Shown: positions 14,923 to 22,162 of the stretch, one piece after another
Position numbering within the stretch: position 1 is the first letter of the stretch
How the letters are laid out: each line of letters opens with the position of its first letter
Assembly: GCA_964452575.1 (NCBI GenBank)
Contig: CAYVMN010000037.1
Span: forward strand, 1-25,807
DNA length: 25,807 nucleotides
Reading direction: 5' to 3'
Source: CAYVMN01 sp964452575
GTDB lineage: Bacteria > Desulfobacterota > DSM-4660 > Desulfatiglandales > Desulfatiglandaceae
The notes under the pieces: generated by a model
What the model was told of the DNA's origin: nothing
The model's input: only the letters and a program-made list of their open reading frames with translations
The model's database searches: none
Made by a program: the position numbers and the translations under genes

Positions 14923-16215
14923 ATGGCAGAAATTTATGTGCCTTATGGTGTTAAAGGGACCCTGGAGTTTAAGATAGAGGACAAGAACCTGGCCATTGAT
15001 ACCGATGTATCTTTTGCCAATGAAATAGCCAACTTAAATGATGCGATCCCCAAGGCCCTGGATCACCCAGTAGCAGGAGAGCCTTTCTCTTCCCGCCTCA
15101 AAAAGGCAAACAAGGTGCTCATCCTGACAGACAATTTTGCACGCCTTACCCCGGCCTACAAGATCTTGCCACCCATCCTTGAAGAAATTAAGGAGGCAGG
15201 TAAGGAGGTCGAAATCCTTGTATCAAGCGGCCTCCTTCGGGAAATGAATGAGGCGGAGCTGAGGCGCAAGTTCGGTGATGAGATCCTTGCCTCTGGCATA
15301 CCGATTTATCAAAGCAAGGCCAGGGAGACCTGGGACTATGAATTTGTGGGAGTGACCAGTTACGGGACACCCATCAGCATCCACAAGCGTCTCTTGCAGG
15401 CCGATCTCAGCCTTGCCGTAACCATGACCCAGACGACCCTCTGGGGCTATGGAGGAGGTGGAAGCATGGTCCTGCCTGGAGTCGCCTCCCTTGAGAGCAT
15501 CGAGTGGAATCATCGCCTCATGACCTGTCCCACCTGCGCGGTCGGTTATGAGCCCCCCTTGAACCGGATGCGGGAAGACATAGAAGAGGCCTGCACCCTC
15601 TCAGGGCTCGACATGTCGCTCCTTGCGATCCTTAACCCCCAAATGGAGATAATCCACCTCACCGCCGGCGAGACGAACGCTGCCCACAGGGCATCGGTCA
15701 AAAAATATGATGGGCATTTTGCCTTTGATCTTGAAGAGATCCCTGGGGGCAAACTGGACGTGGCCGTCTCAGGCAGCTTTCCGGGTGACAGGCTATTCGC
15801 CCATGCCTGCTGGCCCATTGCCAACCTGGATTATTTTGTCAGGGACGGGGGAACGATCATCCTCTGTACACCGGCTCCAGGGGGGCTGGCCCACTACAGT
15901 TACGCCAAGGACTACATGCCGCCGACAAAGGAGGCGATTCGGAGACTGTACGAAGATGTGTTTTACGGCAAACAGGCCCTGTGGCACGCCTGTCTGTGGA
16001 TGCCCATTATAGAGGTCATGGCCAAAAAGGAGGTCATCGTGGTTACAGAGCCGGAGCGGCTGCCCGATCTCGAAATGGTCAAGATCAGGGCGGTGACCTC
16101 CATTCAGGCCGCCTTTGACCTGATGAAAGGAAAATACGGTCCTGACCTTAGGGTGGGCCACTTCCCTTACGGGAAATGGGTATTGCCCAGGGGCCTTAAC
16201 AAAGGGAGTGAATGA
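14923..16215 (+). CDS. LarA-like protein (lactate racemase fold) lacking cofactor residues
   Basis: The 430-residue protein has the LarA/DUF2088 layout: an N-terminal Rossmann-like half with LILTDNFARLTPAYKILPPIL (residues 66-86) and a C-terminal half with ACWPIANLDYFVRDGGTIILC. LarA enzymes bind a nickel-pincer nucleotide and racemise or epimerise 2-hydroxyacids. Here the signature residues are changed. The family DxTRP loop reads DNFARLTP, with one extra residue. The GTHRP histidine is replaced (GLLRE, 103-107). The PH...GG-K-LPG segment, which holds a metal histidine and the covalent lysine, reads TLWGYGGGGSMVLPG (172-186) with neither. His197 may correspond to a later conserved histidine. 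A good AGGAG site precedes the ATG. Either it uses another mechanism or it is a binding protein. Confidence 0.82.
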   Translation: MAEIYVPYGVKGTLEFKIEDKNLAIDTDVSFANEIANLNDAIPKALDHPVAGEPFSSRLKKANKVLILTDNFARLTPAYKILPPILEEIKEAGKEVEILVSSGLLREMNEAELRRKFGDEILASGIPIYQSKARETWDYEFVGVTSYGTPISIHKRLLQADLSLAVTMTQTTLWGYGGGGSMVLPGVASLESIEWNHRLMTCPTCAVGYEPPLNRMREDIEEACTLSGLDMSLLAILNPQMEIIHLTAGETNAAHRASVKKYDGHFAFDLEEIPGGKLDVAVSGSFPGDRLFAHACWPIANLDYFVRDGGTIILCTPAPGGLAHYSYAKDYMPPTKEAIRRLYEDVFYGKQALWHACLWMPIIEVMAKKEVIVVTEPERLPDLEMVKIRAVTSIQAAFDLMKGKYGPDLRVGHFPYGKWVLPRGLNKGSE

Positions 16216-16246
16216 CCTTTCCGAACCAGATGAGAGGATGAGATAA

Positions 16247-17131
16247 ATGAAGTTGCACTTTGACAGACCGGCCTTGGATCTCCTCTGCGGAGCCATAGAT
16301 ATCCACATCCATTCGGCGCCGGACGTGTACCCCAGGATCCTGAACGACATCGAATTGGCGCTCCACGCGCAAGAGATGGACATGCAGGCGATCCTGATCA
16401 AGAATCATTTCACAGAGACGGCGGGGCGGGCACGCCTGGCATCTGACGTCACTGGCTTCCCGGTCTTCGGCGGGGTCGCCCTTAACCTCTCGGTTGGCGG
16501 GTTGAACCCGGATGCAGTCAGGGTGGCCCTTAGATTGGGCGCAAAGACCGTGTGGCTGCCTACCCTGCATTCCCGGAAGTTTGTCACAAACAAGGGCCAC
16601 GTGGCCAATCTGGCCGGTGAAATCGGGAAAGACGTGGAGGGCCTCTATCTGTTGAAGGGGGATGGCTCTTTGAAAGATGAGCTTTATCCTATCTTCGATT
16701 TGATCATCGAGCACGGGTCCTCGCTCGCCACAGGACACGTCTCCATCGAAGAGGCCAAGGTGGTGGTACGGGAGGCGGCCAAACACGGCGTCAAGAAGAT
16801 TATTGTCACACACCCCCTGGCGAGCTTTGTTAATTACACGCTGGACGATATGAAGGAGATCCTGGATTTGGGTGCTACCTGGCTGGAACACGTGTTTAAC
16901 GACACTACCCGTCAGGTGGGTCATCCAATCACCCGGGAGGCCCTCTTCAGCGGCATCAAGGCGATCGGCGTGGAGCACAGTATCATGTCCACAGACTCGG
17001 GTCAGTGGCTCAATCCCATACCGGTTCAACAGATGGGTATCTATATCCAGGATATGCTGAACTTTGGTTTTTCCCAGCGAGACCTCCGAAAAATGGTTTC
17101 AGACAACCCTGCCAGGATGTTGGGTCTGTGA
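16247..17131 (+). CDS. DUF6282-like metal-dependent hydrolase
   Basis: The 294-residue protein has the amidohydrolase-type barrel pattern: His20 and His22 in AIDIHIHSAPD, a further histidine in ATGHVSIEEAK, another in IVTHPLASF, and an aspartate in MSTDSGQW near the C-terminus. These are the usual metal ligands of the superfamily, so a Zn- or Fe-dependent C-N or lactone hydrolase, or a decarboxylase, is plausible. I recognise it as the DUF6282-type group, which has no assigned reaction that I know of. The ATG at 16247 follows a GAGAGG-type site and lies 31 bp after the LarA-like gene, within the same plus-strand run. The closeness of the two genes suggests they act on the same intermediate. 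Confidence 0.75.
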   Translation: MKLHFDRPALDLLCGAIDIHIHSAPDVYPRILNDIELALHAQEMDMQAILIKNHFTETAGRARLASDVTGFPVFGGVALNLSVGGLNPDAVRVALRLGAKTVWLPTLHSRKFVTNKGHVANLAGEIGKDVEGLYLLKGDGSLKDELYPIFDLIIEHGSSLATGHVSIEEAKVVVREAAKHGVKKIIVTHPLASFVNYTLDDMKEILDLGATWLEHVFNDTTRQVGHPITREALFSGIKAIGVEHSIMSTDSGQWLNPIPVQQMGIYIQDMLNFGFSQRDLRKMVSDNPARMLGL

Positions 17132-17156
17132 GGCATGTTATACCGATGAGTTTCTA

Positions 17157-17348
17157 ATGGAAGAAAAAAAGGAAGTAATAGTCAACAGGGAGTGGTGCAA
17201 AGGCTGTGGGATCTGCGTTGCCTTCTGTCCGAAGGGGGTCCTCGAATTGGATAATGAGGAAAAGGCCTGCTGGACCTACCCTGACAAGTGTATCAATTGC
17301 GGGCTCTGTGAATTGAGGTGCCCGGATCTGGCCATCGAACTGGAATAA
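17157..17348 (+). CDS. korD: 2-oxoacid:ferredoxin oxidoreductase, ferredoxin (delta) subunit
   Basis: The 63-residue protein contains two standard 4Fe-4S motifs, Cys14/17/20/24 (CKGCGICVAFCPKG) and Cys45/48/51/55 (CINCGLCELRCPDLA). That is the typical KorD/VorD delta subunit found at the head of four-subunit 2-oxoacid:ferredoxin oxidoreductases. The ATG at 17157 is chosen because conserved residues start there (MEEKKEVIVNREWC); the upstream extension of the frame overlaps the preceding gene and is not family-like. The stop is 12 nt before korA. Electrons from the TPP site in KorB leave through it. Confidence 0.92.
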   Translation: MEEKKEVIVNREWCKGCGICVAFCPKGVLELDNEEKACWTYPDKCINCGLCELRCPDLAIELE

Positions 17349-17360
17349 GGGTTGGGAACC

Positions 17361-18509
17361 ATGAAAACAAACGTAAAGTTCCTCCAGGGGAATGAGACCT
17401 TCGCCGAGGCAGCGCTTTATGCAGGGGTCCAGTTCTATGCAGGGTATCCGATAACTCCCTCAACCGAGATTGCAGAGCTGATGTCAGAGAGGCTTCCACA
17501 GACAGGAGGTAAATTCATACAGATGGAGGATGAAATTGCCTCCATTTGCGCAATCATCGGTGCCTCTTTGACCGGTCTTAAGGTGATGACCGCAACGAGC
17601 GGGCCAGGGTTTTCGCTGATGCAGGAAGCCATTGGTTACGCAGTGATGGCAGAAGTTCCTCTGGTCTTGGTCAATGTGCAAAGGGGAGGCCCCAGTACCG
17701 GGTTACCCACATCCGTTGCCCAGGGGGACGTGATGCAGGCCCGGTGGGGTACCCATGGTGATCACTCCATCATTACCCTTACTGCATCAAACTTGCAGGA
17801 GGCATTTAGAATAACGGTAGAGGCATTTAACCTCGCCGAGACCTATCGGACCCCGGTTATCCTCCTGTTCGACGAGGTGCTAGCCCATATGCGGGAAAAG
17901 GTGGAGATCCCGGAGCGGGGTGCGATCGAGGTCGTGAAAAGACTTCGAACTTCTGTGCCAAAAGGGACAAATTATCACCCTTATCTGGCTCGCGAGGACG
18001 GCAGGCTCCCCATGAGCGACTTTGGCGGAGTGCATCGATACAATGTGACCGGTCTGGTTCACGACATGTGGGGCTTTCCATCGAATGATCCGAAGGTTGC
18101 CTATGACCTCCTCCACCACCTGGTAGACAAGATTGAGAACCAGGCTGAACTCCTGGCACGGTATAAGGAATATCACACCCAAGATGCTGAAATCCTGCTT
18201 GTCTCTTATGGAAGCTCCACCCGGAGTGCACTCCACATGGTAGAGGCACGCCGGCAGCGCGGGCTCAAGATAGGGCTCCTCGAACTCCAGACCCTCTGGC
18301 CCTTTCCCAGACAGACGGTGCGGAAAAAATGTGAGGGACGGCGCCACGTCTTGGTGGTGGAAATGAACATGGGCCAGATCTGCCAGGAGGTAAAAAGGGC
18401 TGTATCTGCACCTGAAAGGGTCTTTTTGGCCAACCGCATTGACGGCAATTTCATCTCCCCAGTAGATATCCTGGGGGCATTGAATATGATCCAGGGAAAG
18501 GGGGTGTGA
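17361..18509 (+). CDS. korA: 2-oxoacid:ferredoxin oxidoreductase, alpha subunit
   Basis: The 382-residue alpha subunit contains the PYR domain (YAGYPITPSTEIAELM, residues 27-42), the QMEDEIAS loop with the TPP-activating glutamate, ATSGPGFSLMQE, and the KorA/VorA hallmark NVQRGGPSTGLPT. The C-terminal transketolase-like domain ends with ALNMIQGKGV. It pairs with KorB to oxidise a 2-oxoacid (2-oxoglutarate, a branched-chain or an aryl 2-oxoacid) to its CoA ester. The ATG at 17361 is preferred over an in-frame TTG at 17352. The stop lies 1 nt before korB. The substrate is not fixed by sequence; the neighbours suggest something other than central 2-oxoglutarate metabolism. Confidence 0.93.
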   Translation: MKTNVKFLQGNETFAEAALYAGVQFYAGYPITPSTEIAELMSERLPQTGGKFIQMEDEIASICAIIGASLTGLKVMTATSGPGFSLMQEAIGYAVMAEVPLVLVNVQRGGPSTGLPTSVAQGDVMQARWGTHGDHSIITLTASNLQEAFRITVEAFNLAETYRTPVILLFDEVLAHMREKVEIPERGAIEVVKRLRTSVPKGTNYHPYLAREDGRLPMSDFGGVHRYNVTGLVHDMWGFPSNDPKVAYDLLHHLVDKIENQAELLARYKEYHTQDAEILLVSYGSSTRSALHMVEARRQRGLKIGLLELQTLWPFPRQTVRKKCEGRRHVLVVEMNMGQICQEVKRAVSAPERVFLANRIDGNFISPVDILGALNMIQGKGV

Positions 18510-18510
18510 A

Positions 18511-19356
18511 ATGCCGATTAAAGACTATATTAGGCAACGTTTTTTCCCCCAGATCTGGTGCCCTGGGTGTGGCCACGGGATAGTAATGGGGGGGCTGATT
18601 CGTGCCATTGAACTATCGGGGCTTGAGAGGAATGAAATTGTAATGGTCTCTGGGATTGGGTGCTCTTCCCGCATATCCGGGTACCTGGATTTTCACACAA
18701 TGCACACGCTTCACGGCCGGGCCCTTGCCTTTGCGACCGGCGTGAAGCTGGGAAGGCCTCATTTGAAAGTGATCGTGCCAATGGGTGACGGCGATGCCCT
18801 GGCAATAGGCGGGAACCATCTCATCCATGCGGCCCGCCGCAACATAGACGTGACAGCCATCATAATGAATAACAACATATACGGTATGACAGGGGGTCAG
18901 ACATCCCCCCTGACACCCCTTGGCAAGAAAGGGACAACAGCCAGTCTGGGCACCATTGACCATTGCTTTGACATTGTAGAATTGGCAAAGGGGGCCGGGG
19001 CATCGTTTGTGGCCAGGACGACTACCTATCATGTGAAGGAGATGATCAAGCTCATTCATGAGGCCATAAACCATAAAGGCTTTTCCCTCGTAGAGGTAAT
19101 GTCCCAGTGCCCGACATATTTTGGCAGGAAAAACGAGTTCGAGGGTCCGGTGGAGATGATGAGTTGGTTCAAAGAAAATACGACTCTTCAGGGATCCAAG
19201 AGAAAGCAGGAACATCCGGAGCTAATTGAAAGGGGCGTCTTTGTTAGGGAGGATCGTCCCGAGTATGTATCCAGCTACATGGAATTGCTCAGGAAAGCCG
19301 ATGGGGAAAGGAAAGATCATGTCCAGAGCGGCCCTGGAGGTAAGAAGGATGCCTAA
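18511..19356 (+). CDS. korB: 2-oxoacid:ferredoxin oxidoreductase, beta subunit
   Basis: This is the TPP-binding subunit, 281 residues. It has IWCPGCGHGIVMGGL (16-30) with cluster/TPP-contact cysteines, SGIGCSSRISGY, and the TPP motif GDGDALAIGGNHL followed by MNNNIYGMTGGQ. These are diagnostic for KorB/VorB. It catalyses decarboxylation and transfer to CoA, with electrons passing to KorD. The start follows korA by one base (TGAAATG arrangement) and its end overlaps korC by 8 bp. The length is normal. Confidence 0.95.
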   Translation: MPIKDYIRQRFFPQIWCPGCGHGIVMGGLIRAIELSGLERNEIVMVSGIGCSSRISGYLDFHTMHTLHGRALAFATGVKLGRPHLKVIVPMGDGDALAIGGNHLIHAARRNIDVTAIIMNNNIYGMTGGQTSPLTPLGKKGTTASLGTIDHCFDIVELAKGAGASFVARTTTYHVKEMIKLIHEAINHKGFSLVEVMSQCPTYFGRKNEFEGPVEMMSWFKENTTLQGSKRKQEHPELIERGVFVREDRPEYVSSYMELLRKADGERKDHVQSGPGGKKDA

Positions 19357-19900
19357 AAGAATCGTCTTCAGTGGGTCCGGAGGACAGGGGGTAATTACGG
19401 CATCCATCATCCTTGCGGAGGCCGCGGTGATCTATGATAACTTGCTGGCCGTACAGACCCAATCCTATGGGCCCGAGGCCCGTGGGGGTGCTACCCGTGC
19501 CGATGTGATCATATCCCAAGAGCCTATATACTATCCCAAGGTGATCAATCCAAACATCTTGGTTTGTCTGACCCAGGAGGCCTATAACAAATTCTCTGGT
19601 ATCATTCGTCCTGGAGGACTTCTCCTCACCGACACCAAGTTTGTGAAGTTGGAACGTAAGGTGGATGCCCGTCAGGCAGAGCTGGGGATGTATGATGCTG
19701 TGGTAGAGCACATCGGAAACCCTATTGTCTTTAACATCTGCATGCTCGGCGCCTTGATCGCACTGACGCCTGTTGTTAGAATAACATCGATTCAACATGT
19801 ATTAGAATCGAAGATCGATTCCAGATTTGTTCAGGCGAATATGAAGGCCCTAGAGATCGGTTCAGAACTGGCCGATGGCACCCATTTGAATGGCACCTAA
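19349..19900 (+). CDS. korC: 2-oxoacid:ferredoxin oxidoreductase, gamma subunit
   Basis: The 183-residue gamma subunit begins with IVFSGSGGQGVITASIILAE, the CoA-binding loop of this family, and contains SYGPEARGGATRADVIIS. The start at 19349 is chosen because GGAGG lies 8 nt upstream and the conserved strand starts right after it; an in-frame ATG at 19319 would add 10 residues inside korB. It completes the D-A-B-C four-subunit enzyme. After its stop comes about 300 bp of non-coding sequence, so the transcript may end here or continue to the NadC-like gene. Confidence 0.94.
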   Translation: MPKRIVFSGSGGQGVITASIILAEAAVIYDNLLAVQTQSYGPEARGGATRADVIISQEPIYYPKVINPNILVCLTQEAYNKFSGIIRPGGLLLTDTKFVKLERKVDARQAELGMYDAVVEHIGNPIVFNICMLGALIALTPVVRITSIQHVLESKIDSRFVQANMKALEIGSELADGTHLNGT

Positions 19901-20200
19901 GAGGATTGACGAACGACGATTGACGAATGACGATATTCAACAGGGTCATCGGGGATTCGAGTAATGGGTTGTATTGCTCTCCAGGTTTCAGGAAGACCAC
20001 ACTGACTGCGGACATTTGGAACCTGTGAACGCCTCCGCTTCGTCCTATGTTTGTTTGGAATTTTGGTCATTGTAATTTGTTTGTTATTTGTTATTTGGGA
20101 TTTTGAATTTCAGCTCTGACACTTGCCATTTGGTCAATGTGACATCTGAAACCCGAAACCTAACCGGACAGATCCAAAAATTTGATTCACAAGAGGTGCC
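19901..20200. repeat. Intergenic simple-repeat region after korC
   Basis: The 300-bp gap has no gene. It starts with two tandem copies of a 14-mer, GATTGACGAACGAC (19904-19917) and GATTGACGAATGAC (19918-19931), one base different. It then holds a T-rich run built from TTTG and TTATTTG units (about 20050-20110). The latter resembles text-like spacer sequence I have seen between genes of many environmental bacteria. There is no strong terminator hairpin; CAGGTT and AACCTG pair only over a long loop. Confidence 0.55.
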
Positions 20201-21016
20201 GTGTTATTGAAGTCCGAGCGGGATATTCGTGAAGAGATATTTGCCAACCATCTGGACCGTTATGTGACCGGTATTGTCATTGCTGAAGGTTCGGGTGTGG
20301 TCAGTGGCATCAATCGTGCTCGCCATGCCATGGAATCGTTGGGCCTGGGCTTCTCAACAGACATTACGGACGGAGGCCAGGTCGTTGAGGGGCAGGAGAT
20401 CGCAAGGGTCAAGGGGGACCCTGTCCACATCGCTATGGCAGAAGAGCAAATTATTGGCATCCTTTCCAAGCCTTCAGGTATTGCCACTGCGGCGAGCCAG
20501 GCGAGGCTCCGAGTAGATTCTCGTTGCCGGGTGGTTGCCGGTGGATGGAAAAAGATGCCTTTGCAGATCAAAGATCTGATCCGTGACGCCGTGCGTCATG
20601 GAGGCATTTATCCACGCATTTCAGAAAACCCTTTTGTGTATCTCGACAAGAATTATGTCCGGATATTAGGTGGTGTCAAAGAGGCCGTTCAAAATTCGGT
20701 CTCACTGGGCCGGGAGATCGTGGTACAGGTCAGGGGAGAGACGGGGCCGGTGGAAGATGAGGCGGTCGCAGCGGCTGAGGCAGGGGCCGGGGTGGTCATG
20801 GTGGATACGGGGCGGCAGGATCATCTTTCCCGGGTAATTGGGAAACTGGAGAACAAGGGGCTCAGATTCAAGGTAAAGATCGCCTTTGCAGGCAACGTCA
20901 AACTGGAGGAGCTTGACACCCTCTCGCAAATGAATCCGGAAATCATAGATATTGGTTATGCCATCTTGGACGCGCCTTGCCTTCCCTTCCGGTTCGATGT
21001 CGTGAGGGTAGACTAG
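20201..21016 (+). CDS. NadC/ModD-like (quinolinate phosphoribosyltransferase fold) protein
   Basis: The 271-residue protein starts with GTG at 20201 behind AAGAGG. Its layout follows quinolinate phosphoribosyltransferase and ModD: an N-terminal domain with GQEIARVKGDP and an EEQIIGILSKPSGIATAA helix, then a barrel ending in GETGPVEDEAVAAAEAGAGVVMVDTG. The latter corresponds to the E-x-E...GAD-x-I-(M/L)-LDN part of NadC. The NadC active-site segment TRKT-PGLR is missing; SRCRVVAGGWKKMPLQIKD occupies that place, and the GGGHNHR loop reads HGGIYPRISEN. Quinolinate chemistry is therefore doubtful. It may act on another ring acid or nucleotide. Its place after the Kor genes on the same strand suggests a shared pathway, though 300 bp separate them. 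Confidence 0.72.
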   Translation: MLLKSERDIREEIFANHLDRYVTGIVIAEGSGVVSGINRARHAMESLGLGFSTDITDGGQVVEGQEIARVKGDPVHIAMAEEQIIGILSKPSGIATAASQARLRVDSRCRVVAGGWKKMPLQIKDLIRDAVRHGGIYPRISENPFVYLDKNYVRILGGVKEAVQNSVSLGREIVVQVRGETGPVEDEAVAAAEAGAGVVMVDTGRQDHLSRVIGKLENKGLRFKVKIAFAGNVKLEELDTLSQMNPEIIDIGYAILDAPCLPFRFDVVRVD

Positions 21017-21038
21017 AAAAAGGTTACACCTTAGCGTC

Positions 21039-21085
21039 TTGAAAACACTGAGGAGTAAGATGACAGACCGTGAGGGTCTTTTTTC
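21039..21085 (+). repeat. 47-bp direct repeat, copy 1
   Basis: This 47-bp sequence is identical to 25760-25806. The match also includes AGCG four to seven bases upstream, with two transitions between. It includes a GAGGAG site followed by ATG (21060) and the left arm of a longer inverted repeat. Exact identity at a distance of 4.7 kb implies a recent or mobile family. Confidence 0.9.
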
Positions 21086-21344
21086 TAAAGGACGTAACCC
21101 AAATTCTTCACAGCCTGTGGTACGCCCCTTTACCTTTAAATACAGTCTCTGCCAGGCAGGGGAGAGGGCTCTTCATAGGGACATCCTCTTATGGGGCTGT
21201 TCCGTAACGAGGTTCAAGACCTCACTGCCGTTCTATGAAATGATGCCGTCCTTTACGCCCTTTGGAAAAAAGACCCTCACGGTCCTCTGCCTTTCTTTCA
21301 AAATGGAAGCCGGGACCATCAGGCCCGACTGTGGTTCAGAGTAA
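21060..21344 (+). CDS. Hypothetical 94-residue protein overlapping the repeat element
   Basis: The open frame starts with ATG at 21060, preceded by GAGGAG at 5-10 nt, and ends just inside the ribosome site of the next gene. It has four cysteines and no recognisable domain. The second repeat copy at 25783 begins with the same ATG, ribosome site and nine codons (MTDREGLFS), so it could be a small gene family. Against a real protein, the same DNA forms 32-bp inverted ends, which would force complementary codons at both ends of the frame. I do not recognise it and think a non-coding mobile element is slightly more likely. Confidence 0.3.
   Translation: MTDREGLFSKGRNPNSSQPVVRPFTFKYSLCQAGERALHRDILLWGCSVTRFKTSLPFYEMMPSFTPFGKKTLTVLCLSFKMEAGTIRPDCGSE
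21066..21284. mobile_element. 219-bp MITE-like element with 32-bp terminal inverted repeats
   Basis: Positions 21066-21097 and the reverse complement of 21253-21284 agree at 30 of 32 bases, both differences being transitions. The 20 outermost bases are perfect. The interior contains a smaller palindrome, GAGGT (21209-21213) with ACCTC (21219-21223). No transposase is encoded. Part of the left end plus 27 bp of outer flank recurs at 25760. It could be a miniature transposable element, or a structured RNA with a long closing stem. It fills the gap between the NadC-like and hydratase genes. Confidence 0.6.
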
Positions 21345-21356
21345 AGGAGGTTACAG

Positions 21357-22145
21357 ATGGCTCTAAGTGATATAGAACTCTCCGGCGTGGCCCAGAGGTT
21401 ACTTGAAGGGGCCAGAGACAGGAAGCCCATTGATCCGATTATTGAAACCTATAGCGAGATTACCATAGAGGAGGCCTACCGGATCCAGGTCCTTACGGTG
21501 GATGCCCGGGTTTCCGAAGGCAGAATTGTAGTAGGCAAGAAAGTAGGTCTCACCAGCCCGGCGATGCAGGAGATGTTCGGGGTTGACGAGCCGGATTATG
21601 GTCACCTGCTGGATGATATGCTTGTCTATGAGGGGATAGGCCTCGACACCTCGCGGCTTATCAAACCTCGAATCGAGGGGGAGATCGCCTTTGTCCTGGA
21701 GAAAGATCTGACTGGTCCGGGCGTTACACCCGTTGACGTTATCCGGTCGACCGCAGGGGTGATAGCGGCCCTTGAGATCATAGACAGCCGGATACGGGAC
21801 TGGAAGATCAAGATCCAGGATACGGTGGCTGACAATGCATCGGCCGCGGCTGTGGTACTGGGAACAAGGCTTGTACCACTCATGAATCTGGACCTGCGCT
21901 GCGTCGGATTTGTGATGAGCAAAAACGGCCGCCTGGCCGGTACAGCGGCAGGAGCCGCCGTCCTGGGCAGCCCGGTGCAATCGGTGGCATGGCTGGCGAA
22001 CAGGTTGTCTGACTACGGTATCTCGTTGAAAGCCGGAGAGGTTATTCTCTCTGGAGCCGCAGCCGCGGCAGTGCCTGTTGAAACAGGTGATTTCATCCAC
22101 CTGACGGTCGACCGGATCGGGGAGGTCGGATGCATTTTCAGCTAA
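21357..22145 (+). CDS. 2-oxopent-4-enoate hydratase / oxalocrotonate decarboxylase family enzyme
   Basis: The 262-residue protein belongs to the MhpD/XylJ/XylI (FAH-like) family. Visible hallmarks are VGKKVGLTSPAMQEMFGVDEPDYGHLLDDM, with the lysine-glycine-threonine substrate loop, and IKPRIEGEIAFVLEKDL, whose E-x-E supplies metal ligands, followed by AALEIIDSRI. The C-terminal part has a glycine/alanine-rich stretch and VETGDFIHLTVDRIGEV. Relatives hydrate 2-hydroxypenta-2,4-dienoate or decarboxylate 4-oxalocrotonate in aerobic ring-cleavage pathways; in an anaerobe the substrate must be a similar enol or 2-oxoacid. An AAAGGAGG site precedes the ATG at 21357. It is the last plus-strand gene of the long series and converges on the HAD gene 17 bp away. 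Confidence 0.88.
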   Translation: MALSDIELSGVAQRLLEGARDRKPIDPIIETYSEITIEEAYRIQVLTVDARVSEGRIVVGKKVGLTSPAMQEMFGVDEPDYGHLLDDMLVYEGIGLDTSRLIKPRIEGEIAFVLEKDLTGPGVTPVDVIRSTAGVIAALEIIDSRIRDWKIKIQDTVADNASAAAVVLGTRLVPLMNLDLRCVGFVMSKNGRLAGTAAGAAVLGSPVQSVAWLANRLSDYGISLKAGEVILSGAAAAAVPVETGDFIHLTVDRIGEVGCIFS

Positions 22146-22162
22146 AACCATAGCATAAGGAT

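Noticed and set aside
16196..17029. 277-codon minus-strand frame opposite the DUF6282-like gene
   Set aside because: The metal-ligand motifs are on the plus strand, and the minus frame has no ribosome site or recognisable fold.
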